Shown: in pieces, positions 43,678 to 53,539 of the stretch
How the letters are laid out: each line of letters begins with the position of its first letter
How positions within the stretch are numbered: the stretch's first letter is position 1
NCBI GenBank assembly: GCA_047495785.1
Contig: JBLDXI010000025.1
Coordinates: 1,302,001 to 1,366,000, forward strand
DNA from: Lepidodermella squamata
Lineage: Eukaryota > Gastrotricha
Direction of reading: 5' to 3'
DNA length: 64,000 nt
Notes under the pieces: generated by a model
What the model saw: only the letters and a program-made list of their open reading frames with translations
What the model was told of the DNA's origin: nothing
Database searches by the model: none
Program-made: the position numbers and the translations under genes

Positions 43678-44938
43678 TTTCGTGAAATTCGAAGTGACCA
43701 AGTTGGAAAATGATTCTCTACTTAGCGCCGATGTGTGAAATGGATAATTGACTTATCACGGCGGCTATTGCACCTAAAAATGCTATATATCACATACGCA
43801 TCACCACCTCAATTTCAAAGTCATTATCTCAACACCTGCCTTGCCTCTTGATGACTAAAAGATCTCGTTCATTATATGCGAAAACCCAATGTTTCGGTTG
43901 AGTAATTTGCTTTAATGAACAGTGAACGCTCTTGTCGCGTTTACTCATGATGACATCCATTCAATTGAAAACATCGACAGGGTAGCCACAGAAATACTTG
44001 ACCACAAAGGCGCCGTCTTTCACAACATCGAAGGGAAAAGATCCCATGAGTTGTTCCTTGTTCCTCTTCCTCTACATCACCGCGTAATAGTGAGTGTAAA
44101 ATGTTTCACTACTTCTTATATGTCTAAATAGGCATTGGCCATATCCTCGATTGGTCCTTACTCCGGCGAGTTAATTTTACTGAGGCCTGAGGGACAAAGG
44201 ATCAAGCAATCGACCTGATAACAACTCTAAAAGCATTAGGCATTGGTAGATACCAACTTTTCTCCGGTATGATTGAAGCAAGCCTGCGCAACGCTGTTAT
44301 AATAGCGCCTAGCTTAACTGTTTTTTTTCTTGAAAGTAGTGAATTGCAGGATAGCGCGGAAAAATTACCAAAATGTGGGCAGAAGTTCTTTTAGACGAAA
44401 TTTTCAAAATACGAACAAAAAAATATTTCAATGAAACTGGAACTGAGATGAATCTCGGAAAATACTGACAAAATCTTACAATTTTGATAAGCGCTGAGCG
44501 TAAACTAGAACCCATACTTAAACAGGTATGCATGTTGGAACAGAAGCCAGATGTTCGCAGCATTCTAGCCATTATCCGCAAAGCGATAAAAATTTTGTTT
44601 AGCGGCTTGGTAGTCCGCTGGCCTGATGTTGACGCTCATCCCGTTCGATTTTGTTTCGGCTGCTGAAGCGAACCTCGCTCTCTAGGGCTTGCGTATTGCG
44701 TGGCTATGAAGAGGCTATACCACTAAATCACAAGCCTCGCCTGAATTCCGTAAGTAATGAGGTACGAGTTACTTGAGTGGATCTTCAAGGCTGTTCTAGG
44801 ATAATTCGACACACCCTGAGCCTCGCGCAGAAAACTGAAAGCATATGGTACATAATTCACTTCGATTTCGTTGATAGCTTTTCAAAATGGCCATATATGC
44901 TATTTAAAAATTACTGATCATTAGGCTTACTTTTGACC
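43678..44938. other. Interval between VWL4 and hAT-like element
   Basis: Contains the VWL4 promoter with a block (43750-43838) conserved upstream of VWL5. The remaining sequence to 44938 shows no supported gene. Confidence 0.45.
43750..43838 (-). promoter_or_regulatory. Promoter block of VWL4, conserved at VWL5
   Basis: About 88 bp, about 73-160 bp upstream of the VWL4 ATG, is nearly the same as 46870-46956 upstream of VWL5, sharing CACATACGCATC and AATTTCAAAG.CATTATCTC. It includes TGATAAG (minus strand, 43752-43758) and a TATATAT stretch. It either reflects recent duplication or conserved regulatory function. Confidence 0.7.
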
Positions 44939-45403
44939 TACTGTAGCAGTGTGGTCCAAACGTGGACTCCGGAGCCTTTTGGACTCTTTTCGACATTTTG
45001 CGGGCTCCGGAACGTTTTTTAGTTTTTTCGAGGTTGGACTCCAAATGGGCTCCGAACCTGGCCTCCGCCAGGCTCCACCGGACTCCCTCACCTGAAATTG
45101 GTCACCAACTAGAGGTTTCCCCATGAATCCTCGAACTTTTAATGCATTATAAGCCCATTTTCGGCTTGAAAATGCTCAAAAAAGCGTTGGCTAAAGCTCG
45201 CTTCGCTCGCGAGTCAACTTTTCTGAGCAGTTTTTCTGGCCACAAATTTTTTTGAACCCAAGTGTAAATACATATCACCCCCCTCCAATAAAAGCATACC
45301 ACCCCCAAAATTTTACTGAATACCCTGTGTGGACTCCCCCGGCCTTTTTGGGCTCCGACTGCGGACTCCAAACTTTTTGGGCTTGGACCACACTGTACTG
45401 TAG
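44939..45403. mobile_element. hAT-type non-autonomous transposon with 8-bp target duplication
   Basis: The element proper spans 44947-45395 (449 bp). Its ends are perfect 13-bp inverted repeats, CAGTGTGGTCCAA and TTGGACCACACTG. It is flanked by the same 8 bases TACTGTAG at 44939-44946 and 45396-45403, the target-site duplication length of hAT transposons. The interior is packed with GGACTCC/GGCTCC motifs and encodes no transposase. The intact duplication suggests a fairly recent insertion. Confidence 0.9.
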
Positions 45404-45642
45404 CAGCCTATAAAGATGTGAAAGAAAATACGCAAAATTTGAGACAAGAATGAATATAGCATGTTTCGTTTTCATTAATCATTGGGGCTAAATTTTACGG
45501 TTTTATACGGATTGATAGAGGCATTCAGCAGAGGCTTCCACCGCCTGCTCTCAGTTGTAATTTATTTACAGTAGGAATTAACAGCTACAAATCGAAACAC
45601 TCTTATAAATCCAATATATTTTCAGTGTAGAAATTAGTTTGA

Positions 45643-46794
45643 TTAGCGACCGAAGCCAAAGATTGGTGGACGAGTACGAGCGTTGCGGCGTTCTTCCGCA
45701 ATGCGATCCTTGATTTCCTTCATTTTATCGGAAGTTTCGCCGCAGGCATTCTTGAACAAATTCTGAGCGGCATCGTCATCGCCCGAAAATGCGTTGTTGC
45801 TTGCCATTTTGACATAGTCGGCACCAAGGTTCTTCCACTTGTTCTCAGATTTCACGTTAGCTTTACGGCTCCTTTCGTCGCCTTGCTCGCGCCCGAACAG
45901 AACGATTTGAATGAAAGATTTCGGCAAAGCTTTGACAGCGCTTATCGCCTCCTGAACGGCAGTCTCGTTCTTAGGATCGCTGGGGCCAGCTAAAACCCAA
46001 ACGACATTGCTTCGATCATCAGTTGAGTTTGCCTGAGCAGGTATAAAAGAATTAATAGAATAATTATTACATATTCTATCCGACTCCACATACAAGTCCA
46101 GCGGCAGCCTTAATACCAGCTGCCGGGTCTGAGTTTGAACCAAGATCTGTGGTGTTCAGAGTAATCTTGAGAAGAGCGCCAGTAGCATGGTCCGAGACGT
46201 TCTTGTTATCAAGCTTCTGAGCAACGTCAGCAGTAGCGCCGTACTGGACAATACCGATGAAGACCTCGGCGTTTTTGTCAGCAAAAGTGTCCTTGTTCTT
46301 TGTGACAAGAGCGTGAAGAGCAGGTTTAATCTGGCGATTGAACGCAGATACGGGGAAGAAGTTGCGGTCGATAACAATCACGATGTTAGCCTTGCACGAA
46401 GGGACCTCGGGGGTGGTGGTTTTGGGTTTCACAGTAGTGACTGCGGCAGTCGTCAATCCACTAGCTGCTGTAGTGGCTGGTGCTGCCGCTGCTGCAGTAG
46501 CTGCCGCTGGTGCAGGTGGTGGCGACCGTCGACAGAAAGCCTACCTGGTTCTCACGTATGCCTTAATGACTACTCACGGCTCAGAACCGCCTGTTTTTTC
46601 TGAACATTATTATCATCTCAAGCCAGCTCATTAACTAGCGTCGATTACGGCGTGTGTAATGAACACCTTCTTCACCTACGAATTTAATTGTTTAATTGTT
46701 TTAATTGTTCAGGGGCTGAAGGGGCTGGCACCTGCGCCGTGGCGAAAGATGAGCAGAGAACAGCGACGCCAGCTAGAATCAGAACAATTCGCAT
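45643..46794 (-). CDS. VWL5: vWA-like gene interrupted by a 171-bp repeat
   Basis: The core and C-terminal exons are intact: 46094 upward (KANIVIVIDRNFFPVSAF, IVQYGATADVAQ, NTTDLGSNSDPAAG) and 45643-46032 (VVWVLAGPSDP, IQIVLFGREQ, ending PPIFGFGR). The signal peptide MRIVLILAGVAVLCSSF is at 46732-46794. Between them, inside the Thr/Ala stem, sits a 171-bp sequence (46525-46695) that introduces stops. A possible intron 46541-46731 (donor CAG|GTGCCAG, acceptor GTAG|GCTTTC with a poor pyrimidine tract) would remove most of it and restore frame, giving about 299 aa. Otherwise it is a pseudogene. Closest relative VWL4. Confidence 0.65.
46525..46695. repeat. 171-bp direct repeat, copy in VWL5
   Basis: Identical base for base, by eye, to 49299-49469, starting ACCGTCGACAGAAAGCC and ending AATTTAATTGTTTAA. 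It interrupts the stem region of VWL5. No terminal inverted repeats and no clear target duplication, so it may be a gene-conversion or recombination patch rather than a transposon. Confidence 0.9.
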
Positions 46795-46869
46795 TATCGT
46801 TAAATTAGAGTTAACAAGAAAGTGGAAAATGATTCTCTAGTTTGTGCCGATGTGTGAAGTGGCTAAAAT

Positions 46870-46956
46870 TGACTTTCATCACGGCGGCTGTTGCACCTAA
46901 ACGCTGTATCACATACGCATCGCCGCCTCAATTTCAAAGCCATTATCTCAACACGT
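46870..46956 (-). promoter_or_regulatory. Promoter block of VWL5, matching VWL4
   Basis: Counterpart of 43750-43838, 76-162 bp upstream of the VWL5 ATG. Shares CACGGCGGCT.TTGCACCTAA and ACACATACGCATC-type segments. The TGATAAG of VWL4 is changed here (TTTCATCACG), so a GATA site may have been lost. Confidence 0.65.
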
Positions 46957-47054
46957 GCCTCTCGACTCTAGTTGACCAAAAGATTCTCGTTCATTATTCA
47001 TTATTATGCAAAAAATCAAGAGTATCGGTCGAGTATAATTCCCCTGTATGCGAA

Positions 47055-47459
47055 ATTACCGTATTTTACGAATTATAAGACCCTGCCCTGAATTTTTTTC
47101 AAACGATGTACAAGTCCTGCCCTGTTTTTGGGGTCTGCCCTTTAATTTGGCTCTGCTCTATAATTTTTTCGAACCCAATCAGTCACCTGAACAGTACCTA
47201 GATCAACAGTTAAAACCGCCGAATAACCACTATAGCTACTGCCTTCCACCTGTGACTACACGCGTGAAGTGTGTGCTCAAGTGGATTAAGGTGGATGAAG
47301 GACGATTAGTGCACTTACTGACGAGAAATCGCAACCTATCCAACTTTAACCACTTACCCAGCAGGCGCCCATGTAAGCCCCTTCATACAAGGCCCTGCCT
47401 ATTATTAAGGTTCTGCCCTAAAATTGGGTCCTGCCTAATATTTCGTAAATTACGGTAAT
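47055..47459. mobile_element. MITE with ATTACCGTA termini
   Basis: 405 bp. The left end ATTACCGTATTTTACGAA and right end TTCGTAAATTACGGTAAT are inverted repeats with one mismatch in the first 18 bases. CTGCCCT/CTGCCTA motifs recur near both ends. A plus-strand ORF crosses the element but is not coding. No transposase. Confidence 0.8.
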
Positions 47460-48213
47460 GCTCTGTCGGGATCTTTATAAGATGGCATCCAGTTAATTTT
47501 AAAATCGACATTTCGCGATGTTGCCCCCAAATGTACTTCACAAACTTCACAAACTCGCATACAACTCGATAATGGATCCAACAATAGAACAGATGCCTTG
47601 CAACGAAAACAAGGCGGAAGCCCAATCAACTAATCAACAGTCCCGAAGTCCGGAAATTCAGTATTGGAATAAGCATGGATTTGTTATTTTAATTTTGAAT
47701 ACAAGACTTTCTCTGAGCTAAAGAATGCAGGTCTTTCCGAATTTGAGTGATCACGATTCGATTCCTACAGGAAGCTTTTCCGAAATCCTTCCCCCTACCT
47801 TTCGTCGATTTGCTGGCCCATTTCGAATGGCGGAATACCTAAATCTTGAAAATTCCTTAAATTTGTTAAGCTGTTGTTAACTGGCTAGCGAGTTTATAGC
47901 GATTATGTAACAGCCAAGCTGTTCATTCTTGCGTTAATAGGCCTTGAGCTGGCAATCGTCGATTGCCAGCTGTCGACTGCCTGCTGGAATCGGAAAATAT
48001 TTTCATGATTAAGGGCAGAGTTTGGGTCGGTTCGCACAAGAGTCTTTTCGAGACAGTCTTTATACAACAATTTATTCTTTTCCAGGTATTCGCGTTAAAG
48101 ATGATGAAAATGAGTAACCATATTTTAAGGATAATAGCTTGGTTTAATGGTTAAGCATAAACTAAACCTCAACAAAACGAGAGAAATTTCTACAGTGAAG
48201 GTAAAACATCGAT
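47460..48213. other. Intergenic before VWL6
   Basis: No gene supported. Short plus-strand ORFs (47518-47721, 47963-48154) show no motif. A short hairpin GGCAATCGTCGATTGCC occurs at about 47951-47967. Confidence 0.45.
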
Positions 48214-49127
48214 TTAATCTCGGCGGAAGATTGGGGGGATGGTGCGGGCGTTGCGGCGCGCTTGCTGGATTTCGTCCCTGATTTCCTTGATTTTATCCGA
48301 AGTTGGGCCACACGCGTTCTTGAAAACGTTGTCTACAGCCTCACCATCACGAGGTACCGCGTTGTTGCTCAGGCTCTTGACAACATCAACACCAGCATCT
48401 GTCCACTTCTTTTCGACCTTCTCGTTGGCTTTGCGGCTCTTCTCGTCACCCATCTGACGGCCGAAGAGTAGGACTTGAACGAAGGAGTTGGGAAGGTTGC
48501 GGGCTTCAATGATAGCATCCTGAAGAGCGGAGGTATCCTTCGGTTCGTTGGGGCCAGCCAAAACCCAGATAAAGTTGCGCCTATCGTCGGTTGCATTGGC
48601 CTAAGAATTCATTAAATTTTTGGATCAATTTTAATAGTAAAATTTGTTTATATTACAAGTCCAGAAGCAGCCTTGAGGCCGGCGGCAGCGTCTGACGGTG
48701 AACCGAGATCGGTTGTGTTCAGGGTAATCTTGTCGAGAGCCCCAGTATCAGGCTTCGATACGTTCTTGTTATCAAGCTTTTGAGCGACATCAGCCGTAGC
48801 ACCGTATTGAACGATACCAATGTAGACCTCAGCCTTGTCTTCGGCGAGGGTGTCCTTGTACTTATTTAGAATGGATTTAAGGGCAGGCTTGATCTGACGG
48901 TTGAAAGCAGAAGCTGGGAAGAAGTTGCGATCGATAACAACGACAATGTTGGCCTTGCACGAAGGGACTTCAGGGGCCTTGGTGGTAGCCTTGGCAGTGG
49001 TGGCAGCAGCAGCAGTTGTGCCACCAGCAGCAGTCGTAGCAGCAGCTGCAGCTGTGGTTGCATCTTGGGCCATCGCCAAAGGCGCGGCGAATAGGAGAAC
49101 GCTAAGAATAATCTGAGCGCAGCGCAT
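48214..49127 (-). CDS. VWL6: secreted vWA-like protein with Ala/Thr-rich stem
   Basis: Exons 48657-49127 and 48214-48600 (285 aa). Signal peptide MRCAQIILSVLLFAAPLAMA, then an Ala/Thr stem (TTAAAAATTAAGGTTAAAA). Core: ANIVVVIDRNFFPASAF, IGIVQYGATADVAQ, NTTDLGSPSDAAAGL, FIWVLAGPNEP, VQVLLFGRQM. It shows what VWL5 should look like without the inserted repeat. C-terminus charged (EIQQARRNARTIPPIFRRD). MIDAS lost as in the others (DRNFF; LAG). Confidence 0.84.
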
Positions 49128-49578
49128 TGTTGAATAAAATGCTTGAAACTGGAATCAAAAATTGACTACTGACACTTAAAAACGATTAATTTTCCTGCAG
49201 AGCCTTTTAAATGGCCGCCCACTGCACTTAACTGACCTGCTAACTGACGCTTAATGATTCAATGCTGAAGGTGATACGTCGAATGCCAGCCCACTAATAC
49301 CGTCGACAGAAAGCCTACCTGGTTCTCACGTATGCCTTAATGACTACTCACGGCTCAGAACCGCCTGTTTTTTCTGAACATTATTATCATCTCAAGCCAG
49401 CTCATTAACTAGCGTCGATTACGGCGTGTGTAATGAACACCTTCTTCACCTACGAATTTAATTGTTTAACGATGCGCCCATGCGTGCTTATGACGAAGTA
49501 TGTAAAAAACATAGTAAAAAAATAATAAAGTCATTAGGCGGGAGTCGAGTTTTTTTTACGCCAGGCCGGTCACCTCCG
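49128..49578. other. Intergenic between VWL6 and VWL7
   Basis: Contains the VWL6 promoter and the second copy of the 171-bp repeat. No gene. Confidence 0.5.
49299..49469. repeat. 171-bp direct repeat, intergenic copy
   Basis: Same orientation as 46525-46695 and identical to it by eye. It lies 172 bp upstream of the VWL6 start codon, 2.8 kb from the other copy. Flanks differ, so the edges of homology are sharp. Confidence 0.9.
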
Positions 49579-50337
49579 TCAACCAAACAACAGGCGCCAG
49601 TTGGTGAGCACAACACAGGAGTACCAGCCTTGATGGCAGATGACGGAGTTGCGGTCAGCCTCCAGAGCCGCGGCGTGTGCAGGGCACGCCGTTTCGAAGT
49701 AATTGAGCCCGACCATTTCTTCTGGACTGTTCACTTTCACATTAACATCTGTTATTTGCCGCATGGTAGTAAGAGGCGATGTGACTAGCTCAGACCATTT
49801 AGCAGTGTCATAGGCCACGCCGAATAATGTAGCGTGGATGACGGATCCGGACGCCTTCAATCTACCGGCATATAACGTCGCGTTTCCAGTTGGATCATCG
49901 GCAGAAAAGATAAGAACCAGAACATTTTGGTTTCGAAACTGAAAGTTGAATAATGGTCTCAATAATTCTTGGATCAAATGAACTGGAAATACCTGCGAGA
50001 TAATATATGCCAGAGCTTGCCCCAGGTCCATCAGTTTGCGCTCATCAAGGCTGGGTTCAAATTCCTTTTCTAAAGGATTTGACTCCACCAATAATCCATA
50101 TTCAATATTTGATATTTCGACCCGCCGGTTGGAGAAATATTCAGAGTATGAGTCTAAAAACCTTGATAAAAAAGATTGAGCAAGATCTGCGTAACTTTGA
50201 GTCCACGATGGCCCTTTGTTAAATAACGCCACGATTTTTGCATTGCAGGGTTGATTGCTCGGATTTCCGGATACGGTATGGAATGAAAGGCATGATGTAA
50301 TTATGCCGAATGCCGCAATAACGGTACACCTTGTCAT
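49579..50337 (-). CDS. VWL7: most divergent vWA-like protein of the array
   Basis: Exons 49993-50337 and 49579-49938 (234 aa). The 54-bp intron (GTATTTCC...CTTTCAG) is a multiple of three without stops and reads through. Start at 50337 (MTRCTVIAAFGIITSCLSF). Core strands: AKIVALFNKGPSW, LDERKLMDLGQALAYII, NVLVLIFSADDP, IHATLFGVAY. Here even the first metal-site Asp is gone (ALFNKG). It has no Thr stem and no Pro-rich tail. Intron position matches the paralogues. Confidence 0.78.
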   Translation of the reverse strand: MTRCTVIAAFGIITSCLSFHTVSGNPSNQPCNAKIVALFNKGPSWTQSYADLAQSFLSRFLDSYSEYFSNRRVEISNIEYGLLVESNPLEKEFEPSLDERKLMDLGQALAYIISQVFPVHLIQELLRPLFNFQFRNQNVLVLIFSADDPTGNATLYAGRLKASGSVIHATLFGVAYDTAKWSELVTSPLTTMRQITDVNVKVNSPEEMVGLNYFETACPAHAAALEADRNSVICHQGWYSCVVLTNWRLLFG

Positions 50338-50708
50338 TTTTGGTTTGATGTTGAAATTATTTGTCAATTTTCTTCTGAACGCTTTCCAGGATAATAAAGT
50401 TGGCTGAACTCTTCGCACTCAGCTTCTATCGACAAAGTAGCATTTTTGCTGCGTAAATGAGAAGTCGAGCATAAAAAGCGTTGGAATATCATCAAGAAAG
50501 CAAGCCGCTGTTTATTCCATTAAGCGTTGAGGTCCGTTCAAATTTACCTCAACCTATTATTTATTGTTTTCCTCCTTCAAAATCCTGGCAAAGTGTCAAC
50601 ACTTTTTATCAAAAATTCTTTGAGAATAAACTTATTAAAGCCATTTATCCAAACAGCCACGAATTCCACAACAAGAAACAAAACTTGAGTGTTAGATTTC
50701 AGCAAATA
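50338..50708. other. Intergenic between VWL7 and secreted protein 3
   Basis: No gene supported; VWL7 promoter. A plus-strand ORF at 50481-50738 has no motif. Confidence 0.45.
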
Positions 50709-51147
50709 TTAGTAACAAAAATGCACAAGAGCCGATAAATCAAGGACAAAAGATCGAGCGAAGATGTAGAAGTCTTTCGGGAGTGAATCAATTTCCTTCC
50801 TTCGCAGATGCTTTTTAACCGATGAGTCTATTTTTCGCGCTTTCGCACAGACGAATGTTGTCAATTTCCTGCAGCGAACAGTTTGCAAGTCGCTTCCAGG
50901 CAGTTCTCGGCCCGGCGGGAAGCTTGCGCTCAAGTAGTCAGCCGGCGACACATCTGAGCAATACTGCGCTTGGAACGTTTTGGCTGCAGCGACTACGCTA
51001 GGCACCACGCGCTTCGTTCTGAATGCTTCCATAAATGCTTGGGCTTGCTGTAAAAAGTTACTTGGGGATTAAAAAGTAATGTTTCCCTGATATGCCTATT
51101 CATACCATGCAGCTGCATGTGGCAATGACAGCAGTGAAAATCTGCAT
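50709..51147 (-). CDS. Small secreted Cys-containing protein, copy 3
   Basis: Two exons, 51106-51147 (14 codons) and 50709-51047, phase-0 join (intron 58 bp, GTATGA...TTTTTACAG), 126 aa. The tiny first exon supplies the signal peptide MQIFTAVIATCSCM followed by QAQAF. The rest matches the pattern of the two genes at the left edge: VVAAAKTFQAQYC against FVAHAFKKNYC, VRC-x7-C against VQC-x7-C, and a terminal SALVHFC. This far copy, at 50 kb, frames the region with the first two. Function unknown. Confidence 0.65.
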
Positions 51148-51671
51148 TTTTTCTGCCTATCAATCTCCTATCGAAAAAACAAACGCATAGCACTGTAGAG
51201 GGAGTGTGAGCTGTTGGCTTTCGCGATGAAATAAATAGGTGACCAGCCGACTGTTTGATCTTTTTTCCCAGACGAAAGCATGAATTCGAAAGTGAACGGA
51301 CTTGAACCAAAAATGTGGTCAAGCGTAAATGAGTGCACGCTTCAATGCATGGGAAGATTGCAATGCGGGATGAGTTCTGCTCCGAGGGTTAATAACCGAT
51401 CCTGGCTGTAGATGACGTCAGCAATCTTGAATTGATGTTGATTGAGATGAGCAGTTAGCTACTAAATTTGTCAGTGGCGCTTCGCATGCGAATGTCACCG
51501 TGCTATCATTTCATCCCCCACTCCCGTCAGTCACTTGCATTCTCCTATGCGATAAGTAACAAGGTGTTATTGTTTTTCAAGTGTTATGTCTAAATTGTTT
51601 AGTAATCTGAGCACTTTAGCCGCAATTATCGTTCACATTCTTCGTCTTTATTTCGAAAAAAAGTGTCACAA
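51148..51671. other. Intergenic between secreted protein 3 and transporter
   Basis: No gene supported; minus-strand ORF at 50993-51322 overlaps the first exon of the secreted gene in another frame. Confidence 0.45.
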
Positions 51672-52732
51672 TCAGCGGCTAAATATGAGCACCATTGTCT
51701 TGAGAAACATGTTCATTGGCAGTTTATCCGAGTTTGGATATTTTTCAGAAACTATCGATCGAGCAGACAAGAAGGCCATAGCTGCAGTTACGAAAACACA
51801 GCCTAAAACGCTGAAGGTATTCAAAGGAACGCCGAGAAACAATAATTGCCAAATGAAAGCGAAAACAACTTCGCAAGACCGCGTTAGCGAAACAACGCCA
51901 GCTGACACAACCCTGGCGGCAAATGCCTGCATAGCCTGGCCGAAAATCGCACTCACCGCTGTCAACAACATCATGCCTCGTTGAGCGTAACAAGGCGGCA
52001 TTTGAAAAACCCCGATGCATGCAACAATTAGGCAAAGAATTGGACCACTGGTGGCGGCGTAAAAGAATGAAATGGTTGCGTAGTTGACTTTTCGAAGTTT
52101 TCGAACGCAAAGGTACAGACCTGATTGGCAGATTGCGGCGCCTATTGCTAACGCACCCCCTATCAATCTCTCATCCATTGGAATATCATTCTTACTAACA
52201 ACAGAGGAAATTCCGAAAATGAAGGTTGGTCTTAACACGAAAATTACTCCTGTTAGGGTTAGGAATAAAATAGGGATATCGGATATAAAGCATCTCTCCT
52301 TCAAGAAAATCCGACCTAATAGGGTGGTCAAAGCTGGTGAAGTAGCGACAATGACGCTAACGTCTGCTAATGGTAAATAAGTCAGGGCTATGATATTCAT
52401 TGTCACGGAGACTCCTCCGAAAAACGACCTCCCAGCCAAAAATAGCCAATCTGGCCTGTTTCCGGTGTAGGATGCTTCGTGGAAGGCTACCTATTGGAAT
52501 TTCAAGAAAATTGCACGAAAACTGAGTTGAGCGGCAGAAAAACCTGAGGTCCGCATAAAAATATTGAAAAGGTTTGGCGAATCGCAGCGATCATGAATGG
52601 ATTCATGCGGAAATCGGCATTCAAAACTTTTACGACAAGGCTTCCAAGCGAGAATGATAACGCCCCAACGAGCCCTAGAAACACGCCAATCCCGCTGAAC
52701 GACAAGATTCGCGAACAGCCTTCTCCAGTCAT
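51672..52732 (-). CDS. EamA/SLC35G-type membrane transporter
   Basis: Exons 52544-52732 and 51672-52490, phase-0 intron of 53 bp, 335 aa. About ten hydrophobic helices in two halves, as in EamA (DUF6) drug/metabolite exporters and the SLC35G group. Recognisable motifs: GLVGALSFSLGSLVVKVL in helix 1; ALTYLPLADVSVIVATSPAL then LLGRIFLKE in the first repeat; and LTRSCEVVFAFIWQLLFLG in the second. The FLKE sequence after helix 4 is typical of the family. The substrate cannot be told. It lies between the extracellular-protein clusters and the RAPGEF1 gene and looks unrelated to both. Confidence 0.88.
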
Positions 52733-53539
52733 TTGAGTTTCATCAAAATTAAACCATCTAATGTTAACATTACTGTTTTTTATTCAAATTCTCTTTTAAA
52801 ATTCTTTTCTTCAAAGTTACTCTCATTTTTCTTCATAGCAAAAAGAAGAAAATTCAATAATATGATAGTTTCAATAATAGGACCATAAGACAACGTAAAT
52901 TATACAAAGCGTTGTCGGGAAATAACAGTGCCCCAAGAAGCGAATAATTTTTCGAATATAAAGAAGAAAAACGGCGATGAGCTTCGCAATAATTCCACAA
53001 TTATTATCATTATCAACACGGGTTAAACAACAAGGGTCGGGATTTCGAAGAAGAATAGAAAAATTACTCAGTTATTCAGACACATGCGGATAGAAGCGAC
53101 CATCACCTTTCAGCTTGATTATAATAGAACATCATTTTCAACATTCAAACAGAAAATTCAATGCTTTCGCTCAAAATATAGCTCAATTTTTCTAATAATT
53201 TTGCAAACAAAAACCGAAAGCGAGATTGAAAATATTCATTTATCATCTGGTCATGATGAAGAGTGCAGAGAAAAATCAGTTGAGAAAACGGCATCGAAAA
53301 AAACGCATTTTCTTGGCGCATTGATTCTAGGAAGTGCAAGTTTAGGGCAGTAAAATCGGAAGCTCAAAAACGTTTGAGGCTCTTGCTTTTGAATAAAAAC
53401 GAAGCGAGAAAAACCACAACCAGAAATAGCGTTCATTATTCAGGAATTCATTCAGGGTAAATATAACAGGATTTTGGTTTTTCGCAACAGGCAGTATTAG
53501 TGTAGTTATAATGTAATGCATCGTACAACAATAAAATCG
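52733..53539. other. Intergenic before RAPGEF1-like gene 3' end
   Basis: AT-rich, no gene. ORFs on both strands at 53084-53436 overlap each other antisense and have no motifs. The right end is the 3' UTR of the RAPGEF1-like gene. Confidence 0.45.

Noticed and set aside
43315-43738. Plus-strand ORFs rich in Cys or Ala/Val
   Set aside because: Antisense of the low-complexity Thr/Ala stem of VWL4; the same artefact appears at 46187-46634 and 48901-49116.
44927-45475. Minus-strand ORFs of 65-74 aa
   Set aside because: They lie in the hAT-type element; Ser/Pro bias reflects the GGACTCC repeats.
45643-46794. Treating VWL5 as a plain pseudogene
   Set aside because: A possible in-frame intron would remove the stops, and the remaining exons are intact, so its status is left open.
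47048-47458. Plus-strand ORF of 136 aa
   Set aside because: Covers almost exactly the MITE at 47055-47459 and contains its inverted ends.
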